A program made the translations under genes and the position numbers. Shown here piece by piece: positions 14,476-26,910 of a DNA stretch of 64,000 nucleotides. Source of the stretch: Thamnaconus septentrionalis (lineage: Eukaryota > Chordata > Actinopteri > Tetraodontiformes > Monacanthidae); contig CM020510.1 in the NCBI GenBank assembly GCA_009823395.1, forward strand, positions 15,673,773-15,737,772, written 5' to 3'. Below the pieces are notes generated by a model. That model saw only the letters and a program-made list of their open reading frames with translations. It searched no databases and had not been told where the DNA came from. The stretch's first letter is position 1. Every line of letters starts with the position of its first letter.

Positions 14476-17400
14476 AAACTGATGTTTTCTACACTTCAAT
14501 GTTTCGTGATCAAATGCTTCTTGACAGCTGAGGGAACTTCCTTTCCTTTGGTTGACTTCTTTGCCTGTTGTTTTTGCTGACCTGTCATATACAGTTCACT
14601 GCTGAATGGGAAGCTATGCTGAGCTTTAAGAATGGTGCATAATAATTTCACTCAAACCTTCTGGAGTGTCCCAAATCGCATACTTCTGTACACGTAATAT
14701 TTTGGGTGCGTTCACACTGAGACAATGCAAAAGCGGAGTGTATGATGTCCAAACTCAAAATGGACCAAGAATTTGACTGTGGAATGGTGGACACTTCTCA
14801 GCCTTAACAAATACCAAACCGCTCATATTATGGGTGTGGTGTGATGGCTTGATTGTGCTAGTTAACACTACTACCCGCGAGTTAACTAGCTAATGTGCTA
14901 ATAGCTATGGCAGCACGACTTTATCAGGCATCAATGTTGTGACGTGCGTTTGCTTTATGTGTATAACAAATTGTCGTCTTGACACAGTGTTTGCAATTTG
15001 CTATTAAAAAGTAGTGGAGGATGAGTACCGTCACTCTACAGTGTGGGATCTGGAGCAACTCCACCCTGCTGAAATTAGTGCACAACACAATCAACGTCCT
15101 GCAATGAAGTGTAATGAGGGAAGTATGCGATTTGGAACGCAGCGTACATGTGTGAGTGTGTGCGCGTGTGTAATTGTGTGAGCATATGTGATCGTCTTTT
15201 GGTGCACAGAACCGCTTTATGTATATTACTGGGCACATATTTTGCACATTATTTCTATGAGTTTGTTCTGCATCAAGTTATATATATAACAAAAAAAGAG
15301 CCATCAGTGCACTTGTGTGAGTATTAAGGGCCTTTTTAACTTTGTCTGAATAGATGGCAATTCAGGACACATTAAAATGATTGTAGAAATTACCAAGGTG
15401 ACGCTTTTTGTCCATGAAGGTTTTGTGAAAGTCCAAAATCAGTTTGACTAGTTCCAGTGCCTCTGCTGTAGGGTCCTGGTTTTCATTTCATTGTTCTGGG
15501 AGATATCTGGTTTCATCAGTTGAACCAAATGAAAGTTGTTGCATGCATGCAGGATCCTCTCTTTGGTTGCGTAGCGATATTTCAACAAACACCTATATCG
15601 TCACCTATCACGATTAGCTTGTAAATTAAGCCATTTAAAAAAAAATAAAAAATTGATGTATAGAAGCAAGACCTTTTCAAACATAAATAATGCATGAGTA
15701 GAACTAGATTTTGGTCACACTGAGAAACTGAAGTAGATATAGGAAAAATAAAACTCTAGTCTAGTGGCTGTCTAAGCTATAAAAATAACACACACCAGCA
15801 AAATGGTCTCACCCACAAACTTATTTCTTGCAGCGTAAATGGAGATTCACTTACTGCAGTTTGTACCATGACTCGGCATTTTGGAGGATTGCACTCCATC
15901 CTCTACTCCAAGCAGTGACGCAGGAATTAATTATAAAACTAACACGCTACCGGCCTGAAAAGAGGAGAAGTAGTTGTATAAATCACTGAGTTCTCGTCTG
16001 AATGCGCTGATTACTCCAGGTGTTAATCGGACAAAGAATGGGCCAGGACTTTCAAAAAAAAAAAAAATGCTGCTGTCAAATACATGTGCAAATCACATAT
16101 GATTGTGAGTGTTTTTTTTTATTCTTTTGTTGTTGTTGTTGTTTTTTTTAACCGAGATGGCGCCACAGCCCTCGGTCTCTGGTTGGCACGCTCAGCTGCC
16201 AATGGTGATGCTCTTTGCAGCTAACATGGCTGCCATGTGTGCGAGGGCCGAGCGGAGCAACACCCACCACGTGTCTGCTCCCATTTTAGCTCCCGTGCGT
16301 GCGCGTATGAATGATTCTTCAATGTGTGCGTGCGTGCTGTCCAGACTCTCCAGCCTGCTGCCTGATAGCATAAATTCTAACTCAGCCCCACCAGACGTGC
16401 TTCTATGCAGTCCAACACCCTGGTGCTATATATCTCATGTGGTTTGGAGCGTGTGCGATGTCAGGCCATCGTGAGCGTGGCAGTGTCATACAGCCGCAGA
16501 CATGTTGTGACTTTGTGCTTGTATTCTCCGCTTGCTCTGAAAGATCTCTGATTAAACGATGATGCAGAAAAACGTGGCATGGGTTGACTTAATTATTTTG
16601 CATATAAACTATTTTTGTTTGCTTGTACAAAACCATTTTGAAAACTAAATGTGCACAGGTTTATTCAACCTTATTTGGTAGGTTTACGTTAACAGCAACA
16701 TTTTTAAGATCAAAGATAAGATTTATGGTACATTTACCAAAAGCTAAGTGTTAAACTTCAACCATTCTTCAAATCATCCACTCAGCTTTTGGAGGATAGG
16801 TTTTATTTTCCTGTGAATCAGTCATCCCGACATAAAACTCCATGAATAATTCAGTTGTTGGGGTTTCGTATGTTTGCAGAGCAGCATGAAATATTGAGCA
16901 ATGAGTCAGGGATGGCACGAGAGCAGCTAAAGTCCCCTTGCTTCTTTCAGACGAGTCTGTCTGGCGACTGTCTCATTTCATTATTTCGTGTTGAGAGGAT
17001 AAAATGGAGACTTTGAAGCATTAAACAAAACATCAATAGACAACCTTATCTCATTGACCATTACCCATAGAATGACAAAGATTGGACAAATAAGCTATCA
17101 AAGGCTGTAACAATTCAACCGAGCTTCTACTATTTATTCTTAATTTGGCACTAAAACATGTGAGAAGTAGGAACTAAAATGTGTTTTACTACCGCAAGCT
17201 TAAGGTTTTTCTTAAGGACAACATTATATTGACACACTATGGTTCTTTTCCTATTTCAATTTTTCGAACAGGCCTGAATCTATTCGAATACTACTAAATA
17301 CTACAATATTTTGACATTCTTGAACAGAACCGAACGCACTTTTATTGTGCTACTTTTCTCTAAGTTTATTGTGGTTTTGATATGAAGAGAATGTGGGAAG

Positions 17401-18182
17401 ACGCTACAATTTCCCTACATACAGTGTAAAAGAAAACTCGTTTTTTTTTCATCATTGCAAGACTCCGGCACGGTCGTAGGCGGTGCACTCTGTCTCATTT
17501 CTTTCGGGCCGTAGAAGAAGAAGAAAAAAGAAGAAGAAGAAGAAGAAGAAGAAGAAGAATGACTTCCGCTTTGGGCGTCCCGTTGACCGGAAATAAACAA
17601 AGTCGGACAAGCTCAAAGGAGGGAAGAAATCAAGAGCGGCAACGTCTGCCATTAATACATGTAAGAAGCTTTTAAAACTTCCAATCCATCGTAGGAATCT
17701 GGAACATTTGTGATTGTTTATTCATTCACCGTTACCTGCGAAGTCTTTTTGAGGTACATAAAATTAGCGGGTAGTTTTAACTGAAGTGCGACACAGGACA
17801 AGCGTCTGACAGGGAATTGGCGGTTGCTGAGCCGTTTGCGAAATTAAACTTTATCAGATCGACACTATTATACAAATGCATTTAAATATGCTTGCTTCGG
17901 AAATAATAATAAAAACATCTATACTTGTTAACCATCCTAAACCAACATTTTACTTAATCGTAGATCTTTAAGCTTTGATAATCTGCTAACCGTAGCTAAC
18001 GAGCGTGACAGACGTTTTCTGAGCGACAAAATGCTTTTATCCGACTCCCACTCATCTCGACAATTGTGTGCAACGGTAAAACAAACTCCTCAGCTTGATG
18101 ACAGTTGTGTCTTCCCTCTCTCTGTCGAGGCTGTTCGTGCGCGCAGCTGCTGCCGACGAGCACAGACTCACTCGCCGCCATC
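14476..18182. other. map6 to hinfp spacer, no gene seen
   Basis: This is AT-rich intergenic DNA after the map6 stop. It contains poly(T)/(TTG) stretches near 16110-16150 and a GAA repeat at about 17516-17560. Bases 17560-18180 are less AT-rich and probably include the hinfp promoter and 5'UTR. Open frames such as 16109-16474 look like chance. Confidence 0.45.
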
Positions 18183-21100
18183 ATGATGGCAACAAAAAGA
18201 CTAGACAATTTCGAGGTGGTGTGTGAGTGGGATTCGTGCGGCTTCACGGGCCACAACATGGTGGAGCTGAGCGATCACATGTCGCTGCATTTGATGGACT
18301 ACGTGGGAGACAACGAAGCCTTGGAAGAGCTGGGTGAGTGACGAGGAGGACAAAGTTAGAGAAGAGTACATGAAGTGAGTCCACGGGAGAACCCAGCAGT
18401 AGTGTGAGCGCTGCTCTGTGTCCCTCGTAATGCTAACCCCACCTTCCCAGGTTACCATACTGTGTAACGACGTGTTCCTCAAATCTGCCTGTGAAGCTAT
18501 GACGTTCTGGAAAGTGTCCCTTTGTGACGTCACCTTGTTTTCATTACCTTCCAAACATGTGGAATGTCCATCAGCTACAGCAGGAAACGAAACTGAGTGT
18601 TTGTGTGGGAAGCTGTAAACACAGGGTTAAATCTGCCGTTTTCTTAAGATCAATATAGTCAAAAATAAAGTGTTTTGATGGTACATACAGTACAGTAAGT
18701 CTGCACCACTGTCAAGAGTCTGTAAATGAAAATTAAGATGTGAAGACAGTTTTAACATGGGAACTTTTCCTGTGGCACACAAAGATCTGATCTGATTTGT
18801 ACATTTTAAGTTCTATATGTTTGAGCGTCTTTGTTTTGAAACTTCTGTCCACTAAAATGAAAAATTGTATTGATTCATAACCTGTGAATGACATTCAGCT
18901 ATTCAGCTAACAGATGATTTCATAGAGTTGGAGCCTCTTCCTCTATTTTACTTTTATCTGCGACATGCAAAAGATGTTTCGCAGTCGTTCAAAATTTACA
19001 TTTACAGTTACAGCCATACAGTTTTGTATGTTAATTGGATTAAACTTTTGTTTTTAAACACATCACACACACACACACACCTACATTTAGTTTTTTTTTC
19101 TGTTACTATACAAATTACTGCTTTTGAGTTTACAGTAGCCACTAATCAATTTCATTGCATGTTAAGAGAGGCCAACATTCTGTTCTAAGCGTTTTTACAG
19201 CGCTGTCAATTCACCCTTGTTTTCTTTTTGCAGATGAATACGCTTGTCTCTGGAATGAATGCGAGTTCATTTCCATGGGCAGCCTGGAGGAGCTGGAGGT
19301 CCACGCCTACTTCCACAACTACCACAGCAAGCTCAAGTTCGTCGGCTCCCAGGTGCTCAGGTCTCGTCCCGACCTGCCCGTCTGCGGCCAGGTGGTGCAC
19401 AGCAGCAACCTGCATCCGGAGGGCTCGGAGGGATCCGTGTGTCAGTGGGAGAACTGCGACGTAGGTGCTTCGTCCTCGTCCGGCTCGCAACCCGGCGGCT
19501 CGCAACGTGAAAGTAACCTTCTGTTGTCCTCCCGCAGTGCACGTTCAACAATCCAGAGTGGTTCTACCGACACGTCGACAATCACGTCGAGAGCGCCGAG
19601 CCGCAGTCTCTGGCCCAGCAGCAGCAGCAGGCTCTCTTCTGCCAGTGGGCGGGTACGACCTCGATGCCGGTCGCATTTGCAGCTCCCCCTCCTGTCGCTT
19701 TCGTTAAACATCCTTTGCGTCCGTGCCGCAGGCTGTGACGCTTTCTTCAAGATCAGGTACCGCCTGAGGGAGCACATGCGGAGCCACACTCAGGAGAAGC
19801 TGGTGGCCTGTCCCACCTGCGGCAGCATGTTCTCCAGCAACACTAAGCTGTTCGACCACCTGCACCGGCAGGCCGAGCCAAATGGTAAGAAGGGCAAACT
19901 GGTCTTTTGTTCTCAGCAGTTTTATTTTTTTTTTTAATAAAAGTCTGACATTTGCTTATTTTTTCCACCCAGAATCCCTTGTGTGCGAACATTGTGGAAA
20001 AGCTTTTTCCAATGAGAGGCTTTTGAGAGATCACGTTCGTCAGCACGGTAATGCTCTTCTAAGTCAGTCTCTCATATGTACGTCGATTAACTTTGCACTA
20101 GCTGCGTTTCCATTCCCCCTAGAATTGTGCAAAACCTAAATATCTCTATAAAAAAATGTTAATGGAAACACCTAGACTTCGAAAAACCTCTCAAATATGG
20201 CTTCAGACGTATTGATATAGAGGTGTATTGCAAAAGTGTCATGGAAACACTTTTTTCGCATTTACACGTCACCTGACGTGACATACGGGGGTCATGTGAC
20301 CAGTTCACTTCAAGTGGTGAGTTGTGTTTGGATGGAGGAGGAGACGGAATATTTTTTACAAGTACAACAACATCGGAATGCAGATTTATACAAGGAATTA
20401 GAAAGTGGTGGGTAGTGGTAGTGCATTATGGCTTATGCTCTGCACACCATTCAGTGGAAACACCTGCAAATCGCAATTGAACGTTGTCGAAATTTTAGAA
20501 ATATCGCTTTTATTTTGTGAAAAACTGTGATAAGAAACGCAGCTGCTGTCCCACAGTTGTGGGATTAGTGTGCATATGCAGTAGAAAAAAAAAGGCTGTC
20601 ATAAGCATTTTACGCAGCGAATCGCTCGAGTTCCAAATGTCCTGATGAGTCTCCCGTCAGGATTTGATGAGTCGTACTTTTTGTGTGCTGTCATCTTTCA
20701 GTAAATCAAGTCAAGTGTCCCTTCTGTGACATGTCCTGCACGACACTGGCAGCCCTGAAAATCCACATCAGGTTCCGCCACTGTGATGAGCGACCCTTCC
20801 CATGTGACTTCTGCGACAAGAGGTAGACCTTGAGTCTGGCACAACAAACAAATACTGAAAAGACATCTGTAGATACATATAAGGGAATCTGTAGTTTGTC
20901 TAAATGAGGAGAGGTTAGTATCTGTTGTGACATCACAAAGAGCTGATTTGGCACACACCCTGAAAACTGAACCAAGCAAAAAAAAACAAAAAAAGTACAC
21001 TGACAAGCTGACAACACATATTGGATGTTAGAAAAGTCAGAAGTGAATAGCCATTTCAATAACGGGTATTTACAGTCATTTGTATTTAATGATCAGGTTC

Positions 21101-22295
21101 CTTCTCCTCTTCTCTCTCTTTTCTCCTCCTAATAGGTTTAAGAACCAGCGCGACCTGCAGAAGCACACGGAGGTTCACAACGAGGGCACCGTGTATCACT
21201 GCACGGTGGAGGGTTGTGATTATTCTTGTCATACATACCCGACCATGAGCTACCATTTCAAGAGAGTGCACGAGGTTTGTCAGCACAAAATGCTGGAAGC
21301 GTTTAGTTGTTTAGATCAGTAGTGCAAACATAAAACCTGCTGTATGATTATTTTTTTTTAATAGTAGCAATAATAATAATAATCATAATAATGTTTGTCT
21401 ATTTGTCATAGTCTATTGTATATATATTATGTATTGTTTCCCTGTTTTTAAATATCTTCCTTAGAACGGATTCAAAATTAGCATTTATGCTAACTCCAGC
21501 ATATTTGCATTGATGCTTTTGCTGACATGTCAGTTAATGTGCATTGTCCTAATCAAATACATAAATAATAATAACAATACTTTCAGGTCGAGGGGATGTC
21601 CAAATATAAGTGTCACATCTGTGACAAGGTCTACTCCTGGTGCAACACGCTCACTCTTCACCTTCGAAAGAAACACGAGCTCAAGTGGCCATCCGGACAT
21701 TCTCGCTTCAGGTGTGGCGGCGAAAAATCAAACTGCACGGAGAGCAAAGATGATATTGTTTGTTTCATTTTTTTTAAACATGACTCAACGTTTAATGTGG
21801 ACTTTGGTCCCTCGCAGGTACAAGAAGGACGTGGACGGCTTCCTCAAGGTGAACATGGTGCGCTTCGAGACGGTGGAAGTGACCCAGGAGATCATGAAGA
21901 ACATGGCCAAGAAGCCGCAGGCGGTTCGGAAGAGTCAGAGGACCAGCAGCCGCATCAGGAAGCCTGCGGCGGCCGCGGCGACGACGGCGGCTGCGGCGCC
22001 GGAGAGCAGCCCCAGCTCCCCTGCGGGCTCTTCCTCGCCCTCCTCCTCCTCCTCCGCCTCCTCCTACTCCTCGGAGCTGTCCGGAGGCGAGGACGCCTCG
22101 TCCGTGCCCAGCCCCAGAGGCAGCGACTCCCCCGTCTACTGCGTCATGAGCAGCGTCCCTCACATCGAGGAGGAGGAGGAGGGGGAAGAAGAGGAGGATG
22201 CGGGGGAGGAAGAGGAGGAGGACGAGGAAGGCATTTCTGGTGCCGTTCAGGCCCTGACGGCGGTGGCCAGGGGTCTGGGCATGGACGTGGTGTGA
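18183..22295 (+). CDS. hinfp: Histone H4 transcription factor HINFP (MIZF)
   Basis: Nine coding exons (18183-18333, 19234-19460, 19538-19652, 19732-19884, 19973-20047, 20702-20822, 21136-21274, 21587-21711, 21818-22295) join in phase and encode about 527 residues; human HINFP has 517. The protein is an array of C2H2 zinc fingers, for example [89 protein letters not shown] and [24 protein letters not shown], then the conserved [17 protein letters not shown] binds site II of histone H4 promoters and drives their S-phase transcription with NPAT; this is known from human and inferred here. The C-terminal tail is low-complexity (Ala, Ser and Glu runs). ATG 18183 is followed directly by a second ATG; either could be used. 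Confidence 0.95.
20100..20544. mobile_element. Non-autonomous DNA transposon (MITE) in hinfp intron 5
   Basis: The segment starts with AGCTGCGTTTC and ends with the near-reverse complement GAAACGCAGCT. It has no coding capacity, and the phrase TGGAAACAC recurs inside it. The inverted ends and the intronic position point to a teleost MITE. I could not define a clean target duplication, so the superfamily is open. Confidence 0.5.
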
Positions 22296-22787
22296 CTGAA
22301 CTGCACCCAGAGGCCCGGCGTGGGTTCTCTCTCGCAGCCTGAATGCACTTTCTTCCTCGGAGCAGGTGGAAGCCACATCCTGCTGCAGAGCTGCAGAGCT
22401 GCAGAGCTGCTGTCAGCGACTGAAGGTTCCATTTGAAGCTCTCTCTCTAACAATATGCTGGATTTCCAGGATGGAGACCCGCCCGTCTCCGCTGCACTAA
22501 AGCTTTGCAACGTGTCACGTTTAGAATGTTATGTATTTAAAAAGCAGCATTAGCATTGTGTTCCTGCTATTGTCTGTGACTGTGCGGAAAGCACACGACA
22601 ACGTCTTTGTTTTATCAACTTGTCTCTTTTTTCTCCCCGCTAGATGTATTTGTCGGAGCGAGAGTTTCCAAAGCCGTTATTTTTTTAAATTGCTTAAAAA
22701 CTTTGCTGTTTATTGTTCCAGATTTTTCAAATACATTTTTGATACAGAACAAACCTGTCCAGATTTTTTTTTTTTTTTTTAACCAGA

Positions 22788-22793
22788 AATAAA
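22788..22793 (+). promoter_or_regulatory. hinfp poly(A) signal AATAAA
   Basis: The hexamer lies about 490 bases after the hinfp stop, just beyond a run of T. It is the only AATAAA nearby on the plus strand. Confidence 0.55.
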
Positions 22794-23557
22794 CCAACCA
22801 ATAGGAACGATTGCATTAAGAAAAAGTATGAACAGTGAAACATATAAAAAAAAAGCAAAGTAAGTCAAACACAGCATTAAATCAGTGTCCAGGGTCCATT
22901 TAAAAAGTGCAGCAGGTGCAGAGCTCCCGCTGCCTGGGGAAAGACCAATGCTTCTTGTTTTGCTTGAAAACTTCAAGTCAATAACGCCCCAGCATTCTCC
23001 ATTCCTCCCACACAGCTTTTCACTCACTGATTTGCAACATTATTTATGTAATAAGTGACAATTTGCCAAAGTATTACATGCACTGCAGAACGCAACTGCA
23101 GATTTAGCACCGCTATTATATTTAAGGGGCTCCTTTTATTGCGAGCACACATTGAAGATTTCAGCACATCTTTTATTTAACCAATTCCTTTTCCCATTAA
23201 TGCAGTAACTGTTCATTGTCTGGATTTTTTTTTTTTTTTTACATTACCGCCACCTGATTATTTTAAACATATCATATTTTATCAAATGAACAGCTTAACA
23301 CAGAGGGGTTTATGGCAGTGTGCCGGCGGCCAGCGAGTCCTGTCCACGTCAGGAATCCTGCGCATCAGGGCGTCGCCTCCTCAAAACCGCTGATGCGCAG
23401 CGCAGACCTCTTGCTAAGTGCTCGTCCAGATCATTCACCAGATCTCATCTGCCGCTCTGGTTTCTCCTGCGACCTACCGGGACGGGGGCCAGAGGTAGAG
23501 CGGTGCCAGGAAGCTGGCCTGAGGAAGCTGATGTGCGCAGAAGCTGCGCTCTAGAAA

Positions 23558-23558
<1 letters not shown>

Positions 23559-23591
<33 letters not shown>
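23559..23591. repeat. (CTG)11 trinucleotide repeat
   Basis: There are eleven perfect CTG units, or CAG on the minus strand. They lie just downstream of the minus-strand AUTS2-like model. A second run of seven units is at 23822-23842, immediately below that model's proposed stop. Confidence 0.95.
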
Positions 23592-23593
<2 letters not shown>

Positions 23594-23857
23594 TCGCAAA
23601 CGAGGGGAAATAAAGAGGCGGAGCGCGGAAAGCGTTCAAATCCTCCCCGGACCTCCCAGCTGAATGAAGCCACCGGGTTTTGGAACAGTCGGTGAAGACG
23701 CGAGCATCCCACGCCGATTCTAACGACGTCCTGCTGGGCTGCAGCTCGGAGGTGAAGCCCCAGGGAGTCCTGCTGGTCACATGACCTCTGCTCCTAATCA
23801 AGCCTGGGGCAAATGGATGGGCTGCTGCTGCTGCTGCTGCTGCGTGGGAGGATGGAG

Positions 23858-25572
23858 TCAGGATGGAACCAAAGCGGTCGTCCGCAGTATCTGGTTTCGC
23901 CTTTTCACCACGCTGAAGCTGCTGCCGCCGCCGCCGTGGTCGTCGTGCGGCCTCTTCCTGCCGACGGCTCGGTGCCTCGGCCACTCGCTAAGAGGTGAAG
24001 CCTTCGCCGCGTCGGTTGGCTCGGCGTTGTTTCCCTCACCGAGTCGCCCTTCATGCTTCTCTGGGTCAAGTTTGTTCCACTTGATCGCCCGGCCGTGGCG
24101 AGGCGAGGGAGCGTAAAGGCCAGTGGGACAGGTTCTGAAGTGTTCCGCTCCACAGAAACGATCTGAAGATAGTAAAAATATAAATTTTAATATAGATGAA
24201 CCCTGTCCAAATCCTGTTAGATCAGTGTTTCTCAACCATTTTTGAGCCATGTCCCATTTTTTACATTAAAAAAAAATCCCATGGCACAACACCAACCAAG
24301 AATTTTATGATTTATATATTGTATATTTACAGTGGGGCAAAAAAGTATTTAGCAGCCACAGATTCTGCAAAGATGAGAGAGGTCTGTAATGCTCATCATA
24401 GGTACACTTCAACTGTGAGAGACAGAATGTGAAAAAAAAAAATCAGGAAATCACATTTTATAATTTTCAAAGAATGTATTTGTATAATGGTACAGAAAAT
24501 AAGTATTGGATCAATAACAAAAGTTCACCTCAAGTGGGACAACTTGCAGAATTGGTGGCTGCCAAATATTTTTTTTGCCCCACTGTATATGTTTATATAT
24601 CATGACGTTATTAAAATGACACTTTTTAGGCTAATGATGAAAACATAGTATCTTTATTTATTTACACTCACTCAGTGTGAAACCTGGGTCTGTTTAGATG
24701 CACACAAATCTGATATCCTAGGAGGAATTGAGGGAGGGAAATAGTCTCGCTTTCCTTCTAAAGCACAGTCACTCCACAATGTTGTGGTTTTTTGTTTTTT
24801 AGGCCAATTCAGCGAAATTGGTGAATTTTCCTCAGCTCACCTGACATCATCTCATGGTACACTCGTGTGCCGCAGCACAGTGGTTGAGAAACACTGTATT
24901 AGATCAGTCAAACAACCCATCCTGATAGCTGTGTATAGTTGTAAAGCACACAGATAAGGATGAAACGACGGACTCAGTGGGTCGTTTCTGAGTTTCCTTC
25001 ACACTGTGAAGTCACCCTGAACTCACTCTGAGTGGGAAGTCTGTGGGAGGGCCGCTCTAAATCTTCAGCTGCACCAGAGTCAGGACGCTCAGCTGTCGCT
25101 TCTTCACGGAGGCTGTTGGGCTTCTGCTGCATCCTCTGTTTAACAAAAAGAAAAAGAAAAAGATTGAAAACAGCTCTCTGAGTCACTCTCAGAGTCAAAG
25201 GTGCCTGTTGAAATCAAGTATTCAATCAGTCCATTGAACACCGTTTTCATTGTCGTGCCCTTTTCACAGCCAGCAGCTTCGGCTTGTGCACCCACCCTGC
25301 GCCGCTCGTGGTGGAAGATCTTCCACGCGATGCGGACGTGCAGAGCCGCCCATCTCCCTCGAGCCTGCCAAAAGAAAGGGAAGAGTAGTTTCACATGTCA
25401 TTCCATTTATTGATCAACCATTTTGTTCTGGATTTAATCAGAGTCCCATTATAAAATTATTTTTCATTCGTCGGTGCAGCTTTGGATGATTCATTGACTT
25501 CAAATATAAATGCAGCTATACATCAAAAATATACAAAAATATACTTCAAAAAGTAGCATGTTTCTATCCTTT

Positions 25573-25654
<82 letters not shown>

Positions 25655-25658
25655 CACA

Positions 25659-25690
<32 letters not shown>

Positions 25691-26910
25691 TAAATAAATA
25701 AAACATAAACAGCATTGTATCAATGCTAGAAGCAATTGCAAAAGCACGTTGCATAAGTTGGTAGCTTTAGTTTTGTGAATGATGCAGAGATAAATGCGAG
25801 GCATCACTCACTACGTTTACATGACACTCGAGGAAACCGAATGATTGCCTTAGTCCGACTATGATCGGACAACTCACGTGCATGTGAACGCGATAGTCCG
25901 ACGATGACCGGAGTTTGAGAACTGCGATTGAGACCCCCAGATAACGCTATTGCGACTCGAATTTCTCCGCCACGAAACGCATTAATCGGAGTACAACTGG
26001 ACAATGCGTGTCCGCATGCGCCACACCACCACCGAGTTAGCGCGTGCCCCCGGAACAAACACGTTCAAGACGCGAGCTCCTTCGACGCGTGGCGCTACTG
26101 CGAGTTTGTGAGTAACCGAGGACACAACCGAGAACCTTTTTTGTTAGTTCATTTGTGTTCTCCAACCAAAAAGAAATAAATCAAAGGTTTGCAGCGACAC
26201 GGTGCTCTGTCCAACTCGCCTGTTCATACAGAACTACGGCGTTTCTCACCTGGAGTGGAACTGTGGCTCGTAGTTGCTTCCTGGAGGCTCTGAACAGTTT
26301 TCCAAATGCTCAAAGTTTCAAGCCCTTCACTGACCAGGCACTCGAGGCCTTGTGAAGTGTGAATGGTGCTGTTTGTTTGGCTGACTGGAGGTCAGCAGCT
26401 CTCTCTACTGGGCAAGACTGACACTTTCCAAACACTTACAGGATAGTAAAAGCACTTAGAAATACCGTCTGCTGTGGGTATAGATTTCTCCCACCCAAAT
26501 TTACTACAATCGATGGATTTTAGGGCATCAAGGTTAAAAGTCTCATTTCTATTTCACTCACCGTCGGCGAGGCCGTTTTCTGGGTCGATCTTTGAGACGC
26601 CGCTGCAGGAGCAAACCACGGCCTTGATGCTCCCTGAGGAAGTTTTCCATAGAATTGAAGCAATTTGTGGAGGAAATGATATCATTTTAATTTTGAGCAA
26701 TAGTAGTCTGGCCATGATAATTTTGTTTGGAATAAATTTATAATGGATTATAGAGGGATTCCTTTTTTCAAATGCTTATGGAAAGTGACACGGCTCCTTA
26801 CATTATGGTCCTGGGTTCTCATTGAAACAGGCAGGATGGCGAAGGACTGTTGCAGGATGGGAGTGGAGGCATGCTGGTGCTGATGCATGTGACAATACGG
26901 ATGGAGCAAA
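23858..26910 (-). CDS. AUTS2/fibrosin family-like gene (3' exons; 5' part unresolved)
   Basis: Five minus-strand exons with canonical splice sites chain in phase: 26802-26910, 26562-26633 (72 nt), 25296-25364 (69 nt), 25027-25135 and 23858-24162, with stop at 23858-23860. The 69-nt exon reads ARGRWAALHVRIAWKIFHHERRR. It is followed by RMQQKPNSL and resembles the AUTS2/FBRSL1 motif GKWCAMHVHIAWQIYHH..K followed by QMQ.DPHKL. A His/Gln-rich stretch (YCHMHQHQHAS) lies upstream, as in AUTS2. In mammals this family works with a PRC1-type Polycomb complex and P300. The C-terminus here is short, and an overlapping frame across 23445-23984 is also open, so the true last exon may differ. The start is not found; it should lie between 26911 and med13. 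The gene could be a diverged paralog or a decaying copy. Confidence 0.42.
24223..24896. mobile_element. hAT-like MITE
   Basis: Perfect 16-bp terminal inverted repeats are present: CAGTGTTTCTCAACCA at 24223-24238 and its reverse complement at 24881-24896. They are flanked by near-identical 8-bp duplications, TGTTAGAT at 24215-24222 and TATTAGAT at 24897-24904. An 8-bp duplication and CAGTG ends fit the hAT superfamily. There is no transposase frame. It lies in the intron before the last exon of the AUTS2-like model. Confidence 0.8.
24330..24585. mobile_element. Tc1/mariner-like MITE nested in the hAT-like element
   Basis: The ends are CAGTGGGGCAAAAAA and the near-reverse complement TTTTTTTTGCCCCACTG. 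They are flanked by TA on both sides (24328-24329 and 24586-24587), as expected for Tc1/mariner insertion. The 256-bp element has no coding capacity. It is inserted within the 24223-24896 element and is therefore the younger of the two. Confidence 0.8.
25573..25690. repeat. Compound microsatellite (GT)n(TA)n(CA)n
   Basis: About seven GT units are followed by about 32 TA units and then CA-rich sequence. The block is nearly palindromic and can fold on itself. It lies in an intron of the AUTS2-like model. Confidence 0.95.
25808..26060. repeat. Probable interspersed repeat
   Basis: It starts with 'cactacgtttacatgacac' and carries repeated 'tagtccgac'-type words and many CpGs. The style resembles fish DNA-transposon relics that begin with 'acgtttacatg'. 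No paired terminus was found, so this is a weak call. Confidence 0.3.

Noticed and set aside
16109..16474. 121-residue plus-strand open frame starting with a Leu/Phe run
   Set aside because: The hydrophobic start is translated from a poly(T)/(TTG) tract and the rest shows no family signal or splice context.
25573..25690. TA-rich block as a replication origin or matrix attachment site
   Set aside because: It is a plain compound microsatellite with no other supporting signal.
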